64,000 nucleotides of DNA from Lichenicoccus sp963693035 (GCA_963693035.2 CAXMMQ010000008.1:124001-188000), one strand, 5' to 3'. Shown: positions 53,736 to 63,761, numbered from the stretch's first letter. Notes: generated by a model from the letters alone, not told the origin. A program made the numbers and translations.

Positions 53736-56072
53736 TCAGGCGGCCTCGCCGGTCTGGCTGCTCACGCCGATCATCCCGGCCACCATGGCGGCAAGCTGGG
53801 CGCGCCGGAACGGCTTGCCGAGCAACACCGTGCTCTCGCCCGCGGCACCATCCGCCGGCACGCTGTCAGCGTCCGAGTAGCCGGACATGAAGATCACCTG
53901 CAGTCGGGGGTGCATGCCGCGCGCCTGGTGCGCCAGTTCGCGACCATCGACGGTTCCGGGCATGACGATATCGGTCAGCAACAGGTCGAGCGGGCTGTCG
54001 CGCAGGGCCAGGATGCGGAGCGCGGCGCCGGGATCGGCCGCCTCACTGACCCGGTAGCCGAGGTCGCGCAGGATCTCGGCGGCGATCTCGCGCACCGCCG
54101 GATCGTCCTCGACCACCAGGATGCTAGGGTGGCGGGAGGGCTGCGCCGCCGGCGGGTGCATGCGCCTGGCCGCGAGGCTGAGCAGGTCGGGTGCCGCACC
54201 TGCCGCGACCTCACCGGTGGCACGCGGCAGGTAGAGCGCCACCGTCGTGCCCTGTCCGGCCTGCGACCGGATCGAGACCGCGCCGCGCGACTGGCGTGCG
54301 AAACCGAACACCATGGCGAGGCCGAGCCCGGTGCCGCGTCCCTCCGGCTTGGTGGTGAAGAACGGCTCAAAGGCGCGTGCCAGGACATCGGGGCTCATGC
54401 CCTGGCCGGTATCGGCGACCGCGAGCCTGACATGGTCGCCTGGCTCGAGATCGAGCTGTCGTGCCTGGTATGGCTCCAGCGTGACGTTCTCCGCCTCGAT
54501 CACCAGCAGGCCGCCGCCCGGCATGGCGTCGCGCGCATTCAGCGACAGGTTCAGCACCGCGCTCTCCATCTGCGCGGCGTCCGCCGTGACGGGCCAGAGG
54601 TCCGGCTGCACCGCGAGGTCGATGCCGATGGCTTCCCCGATGGCCGGACGCAGCAGCGAGGTGAGGCCCGGCAGCGCCACAGACAGGTCGACGGGAACCG
54701 GGGCGAGCGGCTCGCGGCGGGCGAAGGCGAGCAACTGGCGGGTCAGCGCGGCGCCACTTTCCGCCGCCTGCACGGCGCGCCTGACCTGCTCGGAGGCCGC
54801 CCGCGACCCCTCGGTGCCGACGCCAAGCAGATCGTCCGGCAGCAACTCCAGGCTGCCGAGAATGACCGTCAGCAGGTTGTTGAAGTCATGCGCGATGCCG
54901 CCCGTCAGTTCGCCGACCGCCTGCATCTTCTGCGCGACCCGGAGCATGCGTTCGGCCTGGATGCGCTCCGTCATGTCGGTCATGGCGAGCACGAAGCCGC
55001 CCCCCGGCATGAGGGTGCGGCGGATCTCGATGTTGCGCTCGCCCGTGCTCGCGCCGGCGCTCGTAACGGGAACGATGCCGGCCGGGGTTCCGGCGCCCGG
55101 AGTGCCTGGGCTCGTATTCCGTCGCAGCGGCACCGTTCCCTCATACACCACCGGAGGCCGCTCGCGCTCGGGCAGGTCGCGACGGATCGCCTCCAGCGGC
55201 TCCAGGAAGTTGCCGCCGCCGGCGCGCAGGTGGCTCTCCAGCGTGTCGTAGGCGAGGCCATGCCGCAGCAGCGCGGCCGGCAGGTCCAGCATCTGCCGCA
55301 GCCGCATGTTCCAATTCAGCAGCCGCCCGTCGGGGCAGAACACCGCGACACCCTGACTCAGGCTGTCCAGGCTGCCGCGCAGTTGCAGGGCCGCCGTACG
55401 CTGCTCGGTCTCGGCGCGCACCAGGTGGCTCCAGGCCCGTCGCAGCATGATCCAGGTGACGAGCAGGCCGCCGACGCCGGCCAGCGCGACCGCGGCGGCG
55501 ATCCAGCGCAGCGTCAGGAAGCTTTCCGATGTCGCTTCGAGCAGGCGCTGGCGCTCGCTCTCGAGTCGTTCGCGGACCAGCCCGACCTGGTTGATGACGT
55601 CGCGCGCCGGCGGCTGGCCGCGCATCATGTGCTGCTCGAGCAGCAACGCCGGCGCCATGCCGGAGCTGCGCAGGGCCGCCTCGTGCGCGAGAGCCGCCTG
55701 GCGCTGTACGACCAGGGCCAGCATTGCATCGAGCGGCGCCGCGTCCGCATCCTCGCCGCGGGCCGCGAGCGCCACCATCGGCTCGGCCAGCCGCGCCGCG
55801 ATCACGTTGATCCTGAGGTCGGCATTGCGATAGGCGATCAGGTCGGGACCGGCGCCGGCGACCAGGTAGGCTTGCTCGGCATGCTCCGCATCACGCAGCG
55901 ACTGGCCCAGATGGTCGACCAGGCGCAGCCGGTTGGCGACCCGGGTGGTGGCAACCCGCATGTGCTGGGTGACCACCGATTGCTGCCAGCCATAGAGCGC
56001 GAGTGCCGCCATCACCAGGATCAACGTGATCGGACTGAACCACTTCAGGCCCTGGATCAGCGTTCTGCGCAT
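53736..56072 (-). CDS. CHASE3-PAS hybrid sensor histidine kinase with receiver domain
   Basis: This 778-residue membrane kinase has TM1 at about 14-30. A periplasmic helical CHASE3-type sensor (about 35-185) contains LRDAEHAEQAYLVAG, and TM2 lies at about 188-210. A PAS-like domain spans about 230-370. The dimerisation box GELTGGIAHDFNNLL carries phospho-acceptor His395. The ATPase domain has NLSLNARDAMPGGG (N box), ADTGQGMSPD and GRGTGLGLAMVFG. A C-terminal receiver domain reads ILVVEDDPAVREIA and LLLTDIVMPG, with the phospho-accepting Asp. No separate response regulator adjoins it, so the output partner is unknown. Start: ATG at 56072. Confidence 0.88.
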   Translation of the reverse strand: MRRTLIQGLKWFSPITLILVMAALALYGWQQSVVTQHMRVATTRVANRLRLVDHLGQSLRDAEHAEQAYLVAGAGPDLIAYRNADLRINVIAARLAEPMVALAARGEDADAAPLDAMLALVVQRQAALAHEAALRSSGMAPALLLEQHMMRGQPPARDVINQVGLVRERLESERQRLLEATSESFLTLRWIAAAVALAGVGGLLVTWIMLRRAWSHLVRAETEQRTAALQLRGSLDSLSQGVAVFCPDGRLLNWNMRLRQMLDLPAALLRHGLAYDTLESHLRAGGGNFLEPLEAIRRDLPERERPPVVYEGTVPLRRNTSPGTPGAGTPAGIVPVTSAGASTGERNIEIRRTLMPGGGFVLAMTDMTERIQAERMLRVAQKMQAVGELTGGIAHDFNNLLTVILGSLELLPDDLLGVGTEGSRAASEQVRRAVQAAESGAALTRQLLAFARREPLAPVPVDLSVALPGLTSLLRPAIGEAIGIDLAVQPDLWPVTADAAQMESAVLNLSLNARDAMPGGGLLVIEAENVTLEPYQARQLDLEPGDHVRLAVADTGQGMSPDVLARAFEPFFTTKPEGRGTGLGLAMVFGFARQSRGAVSIRSQAGQGTTVALYLPRATGEVAAGAAPDLLSLAARRMHPPAAQPSRHPSILVVEDDPAVREIAAEILRDLGYRVSEAADPGAALRILALRDSPLDLLLTDIVMPGTVDGRELAHQARGMHPRLQVIFMSGYSDADSVPADGAAGESTVLLGKPFRRAQLAAMVAGMIGVSSQTGEAA

Positions 56073-56205
56073 CCACCCTCCCGGACGTCGAGGATCAACC
56101 GGACAGGTCCGGGATCTCGATTCCCGCAAGGCTAACGCATAACAAAACCGACAGCACGCGGAAACTTGTATTGACGAAATTACACGAAGAGCGGCGCGTT
56201 TCCCT

Positions 56206-57483
56206 CTAGCGGGCGGCGCGCGACCGTTGTCCGAGCCCGACCGGCCGGGGCCGGTAGAGGCTGGCGACCAGCATGCCGAGGCAGCCGACCAGCATCATCG
56301 CGGCCATCGGCAGCATGGTCCGGTCGCTCATCAGGCCGATCAGCAGGCCGGCCGCCGCGCCGAGCGCGTATTGCAGGGTGCCGATCAACGCCGATGCCGC
56401 GCCGGCATGGTGCGCATGCCGTGCCAGTGCGCCGACCGTGCTGGTCGGGCCGGTCAGGCCGAGGGCTGCCAGGCACAGCATCACGCACAGCAGCACCGGC
56501 AACGGACGGCTCTCGTGCAGCAGCCCGAGCAGCAGCAGCAGCAGGCTGCCGAGCAGCGCGACCAGGATGGCGCCGCCGAGCACCCTCCGCGCGCCCAGGC
56601 GCTGCACCAGCGGCCCGTTGAGCTGCGAGGCGGAGATCATCGCCATCGCGTTCAGCCCGAACAGCATGCCGAACTGCGGCGGCGTCAGGCCGAACAGGCG
56701 GATGAACACCACCGGGGCCGCGCCGAGATAGGTGAAGCAGACGAAGGCGCCGGCGGCATTGACCATGGCGTGGCTGATGAAGCTGCGTTCCCTGACCAAG
56801 CCGAGCGTGTGGCTGAACATCGAGATCGGCGAGAGCGAGATGCGGCGATCGGGCGGCAGCGTCTCCGGCAGGGTGCGATGCACCAGTACCATGCAGAACA
56901 GGCCATACAGCGCGGACGCCCAGAAGATCGAGCGCCAGGACGCCACGCTGAGCACCAGCCCGCCGAGGGTGGGCGCCAGCACAGGCACCACGCCCATGAT
57001 CAGGATCAGCCGCGAGATCATGCGCGCGGCCAGATGCCCGTCGGAGAGGTCGCGCACGCAGGCGCCGGGCACCACCAGGCTGGCCGACGCGCCCAGGGCG
57101 GCCAGCAATCTGAAGGCCGAGAAGCTCCAGATCCCGGGTGCGATCGCGCAGCCGATGGTGGCGACGGTGTAGATCGCGGTGCCGACCAGCAGCGGGCCCC
57201 GGCGGCCGAAGCGGTCGGACAGCGCGCCCTGCCAGAACTGGCCGAAGGCGAGGCCCACGAACCAGATCGCCAGCGTCGCCTGCGCCGAGCCCGGGCCGCC
57301 GCCGAGATCGGCCTGCATGGCGGGAAACGCCGGCAGGTAGATATCGGTGGAGACCGGCCCGACCGCGACCAGGATGCCAAGCAGCGCCGCAACCAGGCTG
57401 GTGCGGCCGTTGGTGGTGTCGAGTGGCCTGGCCCGCGTGAGGCGCGCAAGCAGCGGCGGCGCGGCCGAGAGTGAGAGAGCCAT
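56206..57483 (-). CDS. Bcr/CflA family MFS efflux transporter, second paralogue
   Basis: This 425-residue exporter with 12 membrane helices has the family signature VGPVSTDIYLPAFPAMQADLGG at helix 1 and GQFWQGALSDRFGRRGPLL in the 2-3 loop. VPVLAPTLGGLVLSVASWRSIFW follows helix 5. It is very similar in these segments to the gene at 62289, suggesting duplication. The substrate is unknown. It lies 53 bases upstream of the TVP38-type gene on the same strand. Confidence 0.88.
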   Translation of the reverse strand: MALSLSAAPPLLARLTRARPLDTTNGRTSLVAALLGILVAVGPVSTDIYLPAFPAMQADLGGGPGSAQATLAIWFVGLAFGQFWQGALSDRFGRRGPLLVGTAIYTVATIGCAIAPGIWSFSAFRLLAALGASASLVVPGACVRDLSDGHLAARMISRLILIMGVVPVLAPTLGGLVLSVASWRSIFWASALYGLFCMVLVHRTLPETLPPDRRISLSPISMFSHTLGLVRERSFISHAMVNAAGAFVCFTYLGAAPVVFIRLFGLTPPQFGMLFGLNAMAMISASQLNGPLVQRLGARRVLGGAILVALLGSLLLLLLGLLHESRPLPVLLCVMLCLAALGLTGPTSTVGALARHAHHAGAASALIGTLQYALGAAAGLLIGLMSDRTMLPMAAMMLVGCLGMLVASLYRPRPVGLGQRSRAAR

Positions 57484-57536
57484 GGCAACATCCGGATAGG
57501 GACGTAGCCCGATATGGCATGGCCGATGCGGTTTCG

Positions 57537-58247
57537 CTAGGAAAATGCTGCAGTGCGGTAAAAGAGGTAGAGCCCGATAATTCCGGACGCCACGAACAAG
57601 GCGAGGCCCAGCAGCACCTGGGCGCCGTGACCGATCCCCACCCCGGCCCCGAGCAATCCGAAGATCACCGTCTGCGGCAGGCTCCCCAGCAGGGTAGCCG
57701 CCGCGAACGGCGATGCGCGCACGCCGAGCACGCCGGAGAACAGGCTGACCATCAGGCTGCTGCCGACCGGAAGCAGCCGCAGCGTCAGGATCGCGCTGAA
57801 CGGGTTGGCGGCGATGAAGCCGTCGAGCCGCACCAGCCGGCCGTGCCGGATGCGCCGGCGCACCCAGTCGCGTCCGATCGCCCGCGCCCAGAACAGGTCG
57901 ACAAGGCAGCCGGCCAGGGTAGCCAGAGTGGTGAGCAGCGTGCCTACCACCAGTCCGTAGGCGAAGCCGCCGGCGAAGCCCACTGCCTGTCGCGGGAGCC
58001 CGACCGCGCAGACCAGAGTTCCGATCCCGAGGAAGATCAGCCGTCCCTCGAGCCCGCGCTGCAGGACACCGCCCTGCAGCATCGCGTGGTTCAGGCCCGG
58101 CAGCGCACGCAGCAGCACGCCCGCCGCCACCAGCCCGCCGAGCAGCAGGGCGGCCTTGAACAAAGCGCGCACGACGCCGCCGGTGCCGGGCGCGCCGCGC
58201 GAGGCGGAGAGAAGCGCACCGCTATTCGTGCTCTCGATCTTGGCCAT
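57537..58247 (-). CDS. TVP38/TMEM64 (VTT/SNARE-associated) family membrane protein
   Basis: This 236-residue inner-membrane protein has GFAGGFAYGLVVGTLLTTLATLAGCLVDLFWARAIGRDWV, the G-rich re-entrant VTT motif, and FSAILTLRLLPVGSSLMVSLFSGVLGVRASPFAAATLLGSLPQTVIFGLLGAGVG. The DedA/VTT superfamily is linked to lipid scrambling or transport; the role of this subgroup in bacteria is uncertain. The ATG at 58247 is preferred; an in-frame ATG at 58262 is possible. It is divergent from ctaA. Confidence 0.82.
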   Translation of the reverse strand: MAKIESTNSGALLSASRGAPGTGGVVRALFKAALLLGGLVAAGVLLRALPGLNHAMLQGGVLQRGLEGRLIFLGIGTLVCAVGLPRQAVGFAGGFAYGLVVGTLLTTLATLAGCLVDLFWARAIGRDWVRRRIRHGRLVRLDGFIAANPFSAILTLRLLPVGSSLMVSLFSGVLGVRASPFAAATLLGSLPQTVIFGLLGAGVGIGHGAQVLLGLALFVASGIIGLYLFYRTAAFS

Positions 58248-58332
58248 GGGGCGCGGTAGCATCAGGTCTCTCGGGCCACAAGGCGACCCCCGGCGGCCTT
58301 ACAATACGGCACGACACTGGAGCGACACTTCA

Positions 58333-59445
58333 ATGCCCTCAGACGCGCTCCTGCTTGCAGATGGCAGCCGGACGGCAAGGCTTGCCGCGGCCCCCGCGCC
58401 GCTGGCCACGCGCAACCCGCACCTGGTTTCGCTCTGGCTGTTCACCCTGTGCGGCATGCTGCTGGTGATGATCGCGCTGGGCGGCGCCACCCGCCTCACC
58501 GGCTCCGGCCTGTCGATCATGGAATGGCGGCCGGTCACCGGGATCATCCCGCCGCTGACCCATGCGCAGTGGGAGCACGAGTTCGCGCTGTACCGGACCA
58601 TCCCGCAATACCGGATCCTGCATGACGGTTTCGGGCTGGCCGGCTTCCAGCAGATCTTCTGGCTCGAGTGGATCCACCGGTTCTGCGGCCGGCTGATCGG
58701 GCTGGTGCTGTTCGTGCCGCTGCTGGTGTTCGCCTTCAACGGCACAATCGGCGCCCGCCTGGTCACCCGGCTCGCCCTGCTGTTCGTGCTCGGCGGCCTG
58801 CAGGGCGCGATCGGCTGGTTCATGGTCGCCTCCGGCTTTAATCCCGACAGCGTCCGGGTGGCGCCGGTGCGCCTGGTGCTGCACCTGTGCTTCGCGTTCG
58901 CGCTCTATGCCGCGATCCTGTGGACCGCGCTCAGCGTGCGCACCCCGCGGCCGCTGCCGCTCGCACCCGGTCGGGGCATCGCCTGGACCCGTGGCCTGGC
59001 CGTCGCCGCTTCCGTCCTGGTCGCCATCACCATCGTCGCCGGCGGCTTCACCGCCGGCACCCATGCCGGCTTCGTCTACAACACCTATCCGGACATGGAC
59101 GGTCACCTGCTGCCGCCGCACTACGCCCGGCTGGTGCCGTTCTGGCGCAACCTGACCGAGAACCTCGGCGCGGTGCAGTTCGATCATCGCGCGCTGGCGA
59201 CACTGTCGGTGCTCGCCGTCGGGCTGACGCTGCTGGTCGGGTTGCGCTCGCGCACGCACAAGGCCGCCCGCGAGGCGCTGATGCTGCTGGGCTGGGGCGT
59301 GCTGGCGCAGTACGCGCTCGGCGTCACGGCGCTGGTCATGGTGGTTCCGGTCTGGGCCGGAACCCTGCACCAGACCTTCGCCGCCGTCCTGCTGACTCTG
59401 CTGATCGTCGTGCTGCACCGGCTCCGCGGCGCCCGGCGGATCTGA
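58333..59445 (+). CDS. ctaA: Haem A synthase (CtaA/COX15 type)
   Basis: This 370-residue inner-membrane enzyme oxidises haem O to haem A for aa3-type cytochrome oxidase. It has eight membrane helices in two similar halves. The conserved ALGGATRLTGSGLSIMEWRPVTGIIPPL, FWLEWIHRFCGRLIGL (haem-ligand His), GFNPDSVRVAPVRLVLHL, GGFTAGTHAGFVYNTYPDMDG and FDHRALA are alphaproteobacterial COX15-type signatures. It implies a haem-A-containing oxidase elsewhere in the genome. The ATG at 58333 is chosen. Confidence 0.95.
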   Translation: MPSDALLLADGSRTARLAAAPAPLATRNPHLVSLWLFTLCGMLLVMIALGGATRLTGSGLSIMEWRPVTGIIPPLTHAQWEHEFALYRTIPQYRILHDGFGLAGFQQIFWLEWIHRFCGRLIGLVLFVPLLVFAFNGTIGARLVTRLALLFVLGGLQGAIGWFMVASGFNPDSVRVAPVRLVLHLCFAFALYAAILWTALSVRTPRPLPLAPGRGIAWTRGLAVAASVLVAITIVAGGFTAGTHAGFVYNTYPDMDGHLLPPHYARLVPFWRNLTENLGAVQFDHRALATLSVLAVGLTLLVGLRSRTHKAAREALMLLGWGVLAQYALGVTALVMVVPVWAGTLHQTFAAVLLTLLIVVLHRLRGARRI

Positions 59446-59465
59446 GGCGGGGCCCTCAAGCCCGC

Positions 59466-60890
59466 GTGGCCGTGCCCGGCACGCGCGGGTTCGCTGCCCT
59501 GTTCCGTTGCCAGCTGCTGGCGGCGTTCAACGACAACGTGCTGCGCAACGCCCTGATGGTGACAGCCCTGTGGGGCGCCGCCGGGCACCGGAGCGGCGGC
59601 ATCTTCGTCACGCTGGCCGGCGCCTGCTTCGTGCTGCCCTACCTCGTGCTGTCCGGGCTGGGTGGCGCACTGGCGGACAAGTGCGACAAGGCGCTGCTGG
59701 CCGAACGGCTGAAGCGCTGGGAGCTACCGATCACGGGATTGGCCGCCCTCGGCCTGCTGCTGCACAGCCTGCCGCTGCTGTTTGCTGCCCTGCTCGGCTT
59801 CGGAGCGATCGCGGCGCTGTTCGCGCCCCTTAAATACGCCATCCTGCCCGAGTTGCTGGACCGTCGGCGGCTGCCGCTCGGCAACGCCGCGACTGAGGGC
59901 GCGACCTTCCTCGCGATCCTCGCCGGTGGCCTCTGCGGCACCCTTGCGACGGCGACCCGGGACAACAGCGTCACCGCTGCGCTGCCGGTCGCGATCCTGG
60001 TGCTCGCGTCGTCGCTGCTCTGCTGGCTCGCGGCGCGCGCCATCCCGGCATTGCCCGCGGCGCTGCCAGACCTCGCCTTGCCGCGTCGCCTGCTCGGCAG
60101 TTCGTTCGCCCTGCTCGGCGGCCTTCGCCGGGAGCCGGGCCTTTGGCGCGCCAGCCTGTACGCCGCCTGGTTCTGGCTGACCGGCACGCTGGTGCTGGCG
60201 ATGCTGCCGGTGGTGGTGCACGACACGCCCGGCGGCGGCACCGTCGCCGCGTCGGTCGCCCTGCTGGCATTCTCGCTCGGTATCGGCGCCGGCACGCTGC
60301 TCGGGGCGCGGTTGGTGCGCCGGCGTCCCGGGCTGTTCCTCTGCCGGCCGGCAACCGTCGCGATGGGGCTGCTGCTGCTCGACCTCGCCAGGCGCAGCCA
60401 CGGGCTGAACCTCAAGGGGCCAGGTGATGGGGTCCTCCTTGCAGGCGCCGAGCTTGTGCTGCTGGCCGGCGCCGCCGGTCTGCTGATCGTTCCGGCGATG
60501 ACCATGGTGCAGGTCTGGTCCCCTGCCCTGCACCGGGCGCGTCATGTCGGCGGCGGCAACGTGCTGTCGGCGCTGGCCATGCTCATCGGCACCGGGCTCG
60601 CCAGCATCGGCCAGGCGCTGGGGCTGACGGCGCTCGACATCCTGGGGCTGCTCGGCGTCGCCTGCCTGCCGATCGGCCTGCTGATGTCGGCCAGCCTCGA
60701 TCAGCACCTGTTACCCTCGGCTGAGGCCGCTATATCTACAGACAGAATCCTGCCCGGGAGCCTGCCCCTTCATGAATGCGCTCACGCCACTGGCCGCGAC
60801 CGACCAGCTTTTCTTCGATCGCCCCGGCTCGCAGCTCGATCGCGAGGCGGCCGGCAGGCTGCTGGCCGGCGCCCTGGAGGGCACCGATGA
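59466..60890 (+). CDS. LplT-like MFS transporter
   Basis: This MFS protein begins RGFAALFRCQLLAAFNDNVLRNALMVTALWG, the hallmark (FNDN) of lysophospholipid transporter LplT and the MFS half of Aas proteins. VLSGLGGALADKCDKALLAERLKRWELPITGLAALG and FAPLKYAILPELLDRRRLPLGNAATEG continue that resemblance. It probably flips lysophospholipids inward for re-acylation; no acyltransferase domain follows. The start is a GTG at 59466. The membrane part ends near residue 420. The last 40 or so residues read into tldD in another frame (119-base overlap) and are not membrane-like. Confidence 0.72.
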   Translation: MAVPGTRGFAALFRCQLLAAFNDNVLRNALMVTALWGAAGHRSGGIFVTLAGACFVLPYLVLSGLGGALADKCDKALLAERLKRWELPITGLAALGLLLHSLPLLFAALLGFGAIAALFAPLKYAILPELLDRRRLPLGNAATEGATFLAILAGGLCGTLATATRDNSVTAALPVAILVLASSLLCWLAARAIPALPAALPDLALPRRLLGSSFALLGGLRREPGLWRASLYAAWFWLTGTLVLAMLPVVVHDTPGGGTVAASVALLAFSLGIGAGTLLGARLVRRRPGLFLCRPATVAMGLLLLDLARRSHGLNLKGPGDGVLLAGAELVLLAGAAGLLIVPAMTMVQVWSPALHRARHVGGGNVLSALAMLIGTGLASIGQALGLTALDILGLLGVACLPIGLLMSASLDQHLLPSAEAAISTDRILPGSLPLHECAHATGRDRPAFLRSPRLAARSRGGRQAAGRRPGGHR

Positions 60891-62220
60891 CGGCGAGCTG
60901 TTCCTGGAGTATCGCGAAAGCGAGATGATCTCGCTCGATGACGGGGTGATCCGCTCGGCGAGCTTCGACACCTCGACCGGGTTCGGCCTGCGCGCCGTGC
61001 TCGGCGACGAGAGCGCCTACGCCCATTCCGACGAACTGAGCGAAAGCGCCCTTGCCCGCGCCGGCGCCACCGTGCGGATGGTGCGCGCCGGCCGCAGCGG
61101 CACCGTTGCGGACACGCCGCGGGCGACCAACTCGCGGCTCTATTCCGACGCCAATCCGCTGCACGAGGCGCAGTTCGCCGAGCGCGCCGCCCTGCTGTCG
61201 GCGATCGACGCCTATGCGCGCGTCAAGGACAGCCGGGTGGTGCAGGTCTCGGCCTCGCTCGCCGCCGAGTGGCAGGCGGTTCAGATCATGCGCGCCGACG
61301 GCCACCGGGTCGCCGACCTGCGGCCGCTGGTGCGGCTCAACGTGGGCGTTGTGGTGGAAAAGGACGGGCGGCGGGAGAGCGGCAGCTACGGTCTGGGCGG
61401 CCGGTTCGCCTATTCGAAGATCCTGAACGAGGCCTCCTGGAAGCACGCCGTCGACGAAGCGCTGCGTGGCGCGCTGGTCAATCTCGACAGCCGCCCGGCG
61501 CCAGCCGGCGAGATGGAGGTCGTGCTCGGCAATGGCTGGCCCGGCATCCTGCTGCACGAGGCGGTCGGGCACGGGCTGGAAGGCGATTTCAACCGCAAGG
61601 GCAGCTCCGCATTCGCGGGTCTGGTCGGCAAGCGGGTCGCGTCCCCGGGCGTGACCGTGGTCGATGACGGCACCATCGAGGGCAGGCGCGGCAGTCTCAC
61701 CGTCGATGACGAAGGCACGCCCACCAGCCGCACGGTGATGATCGAGGACGGCATTCTGACCGGCTTCATCCAGGACCGCATGAACGCGCGCCTGATGGGC
61801 GTCGCCGCCACCGGCAACGGTCGCCGCCAGTCCTATGCGCACTCGCCAATGCCGCGCATGACCAACACGGTGATGCTGGCCGGATCGCACAGCCCCGACG
61901 ACATGATCCGCTCGGTCAAGCGCGGCCTCTATGCGGTGAATTTCGGCGGCGGCCAGGTCGACATCACCTCCGGCAAGTTCGTGTTCTCGGCGAGCGAGGC
62001 CTACCTGATCGAGGACGGCCGGGTCACCGCGCCGGTGCGTGGCGCCACCCTGATCGGCAACGGGCCGGACGCGATGACCAAGGTCAGCATGATCGGCAAC
62101 GACCTCGCACTCGATCCGGGCATCGGCACCTGCGGCAAGAACGGCCAGGGCGTCCCGGTCGGAGTGGGCCAGCCGACGCTGAAGATGGCGGGGCTGACGG
62201 TCGGTGGGACCGGCGGCTGA
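60772..62220 (+). CDS. tldD: Metalloprotease TldD
   Basis: This 482-residue peptidase acts with TldE/PmbA. The metal site is ILLHEAVGHGLEGDFNRKGSS (HExxxH). The N-terminal ELFLEYRESEMISLDDGVIRSASFDTSTGFGLRAV is typical of TldD. The C-terminal PRMTNTVMLAGSHSPDDMI and GTCGKNGQGVPVGVGQPTLKMAGLTVGG complete it. TldD/E process peptides such as microcin B17 and CcdA, and degrade unfolded short peptides. No tldE is seen nearby. Confidence 0.95.
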   Translation: MNALTPLAATDQLFFDRPGSQLDREAAGRLLAGALEGTDDGELFLEYRESEMISLDDGVIRSASFDTSTGFGLRAVLGDESAYAHSDELSESALARAGATVRMVRAGRSGTVADTPRATNSRLYSDANPLHEAQFAERAALLSAIDAYARVKDSRVVQVSASLAAEWQAVQIMRADGHRVADLRPLVRLNVGVVVEKDGRRESGSYGLGGRFAYSKILNEASWKHAVDEALRGALVNLDSRPAPAGEMEVVLGNGWPGILLHEAVGHGLEGDFNRKGSSAFAGLVGKRVASPGVTVVDDGTIEGRRGSLTVDDEGTPTSRTVMIEDGILTGFIQDRMNARLMGVAATGNGRRQSYAHSPMPRMTNTVMLAGSHSPDDMIRSVKRGLYAVNFGGGQVDITSGKFVFSASEAYLIEDGRVTAPVRGATLIGNGPDAMTKVSMIGNDLALDPGIGTCGKNGQGVPVGVGQPTLKMAGLTVGGTGG

Positions 62221-62288
62221 GGCGTCTGTCGCCAGACCCGGTATCGTGAAACTTCCGCAACGGGCGATTGCGGTTTAATATCATCGTC

Positions 62289-63554
62289 ATGTCGCGCGCT
62301 GCACTTCCCCTGGCCCGGCCCGCATCGAGCGGCCGGAGCCTCACCCATGGCCAGATGCCGCTATGGATGATCCTGCTGCTCGGAGCCTTGAGCGCGGTCG
62401 GTCCGCTCTCCACCGACATGTACCTCCCCGCCTTCCCGACGCTCGACGCGGCCTTTGGCAGCGGTGCGGGCTCGGCGCAGATCACCCTGGCCGCCTGGTT
62501 CGCGGGGCTCGCGGTCGGGCAGTTCACCCAGGGGCCGTTCTCGGACCGGCTCGGCCGGCGGCTGCCGTTGCTGGTCGGCATGAGCATCTACACGATCGGC
62601 TCCGCCGGCTGCGCGCTGTCGCAAAGCCTGTGGAGCTTCACCGCCTGGCGCTTCGTCGCCGCCCTCGGCGGTTCGGCGGGCATGGTGATCCCGCGCGCGG
62701 TGGTGCGCGACGTCGCCACCGGGCCGCAAGGGGCGCGCATCATGTCGCAGCTCATGCTGGTGCTCGGCGTGGTGCCGATCCTGGCGCCGACTTTGGGCGG
62801 GCTGGTGCTGAGCGTCGCCTCCTGGCGGTGGATCTTCTGGATCGCGACCGTGTACGGGGTGATCAGCATCACCGCCGTCGGCGCCTGCCTGCCGGACACG
62901 CTGCCGGTCGCCCACCGGCTCCGACTGCCGGCGATCGAGGTGCTGCAGCGCTACGTCACCATCGTGCGCGATCGCTCGTTCCTGTCCAACACCTTCATCT
63001 GCGGCTTTTCGACCTTCACCATCTTCGCCTACCTGTCCGGCGCGCCGGTCGCCTTCGAGCGCATCCTGCATTTCTCTCCCGCCGGCTTCGGCGTGATGTT
63101 CGGCATCAACGCCGCCTGCTACATCCTGTGCACCCAGATCAACGCGCACATCGTGCATCGCGTCGGCGTCGGCCCGCTGCTCGATTTCGGCATCTGGCTG
63201 CTGTCGGCGGCCGCCGTCGTGTTCCTGGCCCTGTCGCTGACAGGCATCGCCGGCGCCGGACGGCCGGTCGCCTTCGTTTCGGTGCCGATCGCGATCCTGA
63301 TGGCCTCGATGGGGTTCATCAGCCCGAACGCGGCGATGTTCGCCTTGGCGAGCCATGCGCGGCACGCCGGCAGCGCATCGGCCCTGCTCGGCACGCTGCA
63401 ATTCAGCCTCGGCTCCGTCAGCGGCATCGCCATGGGCCTGCTCGCCGCCAACAGCCTGCTGCCGATGGCGGCGGTGATCTGCTGCGGCGCCATCGGCATC
63501 AACCTCGCTGATGCCAGCCGCAAGCGCCCCCTTGCACGATCCGGTCCGGCTTGA
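62289..63554 (+). CDS. Bcr/CflA family MFS efflux transporter, third paralogue
   Basis: This 421-residue 12-helix exporter begins its family part at ALSAVGPLSTDMYLPAFPTLDAAFG, with loop GQFTQGPFSDRLGRRLPLL and VPILAPTLGGLVLSVASWRWIFW. It is close in sequence to the gene at 56206-57483, more so than to the one at 3348. The ATG at 62289 is preferred to a TTG upstream. The substrate is unknown. It follows tldD on the same strand after 68 bases. Confidence 0.88.
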   Translation: MSRAALPLARPASSGRSLTHGQMPLWMILLLGALSAVGPLSTDMYLPAFPTLDAAFGSGAGSAQITLAAWFAGLAVGQFTQGPFSDRLGRRLPLLVGMSIYTIGSAGCALSQSLWSFTAWRFVAALGGSAGMVIPRAVVRDVATGPQGARIMSQLMLVLGVVPILAPTLGGLVLSVASWRWIFWIATVYGVISITAVGACLPDTLPVAHRLRLPAIEVLQRYVTIVRDRSFLSNTFICGFSTFTIFAYLSGAPVAFERILHFSPAGFGVMFGINAACYILCTQINAHIVHRVGVGPLLDFGIWLLSAAAVVFLALSLTGIAGAGRPVAFVSVPIAILMASMGFISPNAAMFALASHARHAGSASALLGTLQFSLGSVSGIAMGLLAANSLLPMAAVICCGAIGINLADASRKRPLARSGPA

Positions 63555-63761
63555 TCCAGCCCGGATCAAAACAGGTCCGGCCACCTGATGTGGATTGTGA
63601 TGGGGATGCGGACCATGCCCGGAGCGTCCGGCGACTCCTGCGGGTCCGCGCGCGGCCCATGAGCCATGGCCGCCTGCATCGTCATCGGCACGCGTTCGTC
63701 CCCGGACCGGACTTGCCGATCAGCCATCACTGGATGCGCCTGCTGGGTGAGAGATCCTAGG
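63555..63761. other. Gap between two MFS genes, no gene recognised
   Basis: This stretch of 207 bases holds only a short open frame without recognisable features. It probably contains the promoter of the next gene; I see no clear motif. Confidence 0.4.

Noticed and set aside
63551..63760. Short open frame between two MFS genes
   Set aside because: 69 residues rich in Arg, His and Pro with no ribosome-binding site or family features; typical chance frame in GC-rich DNA.
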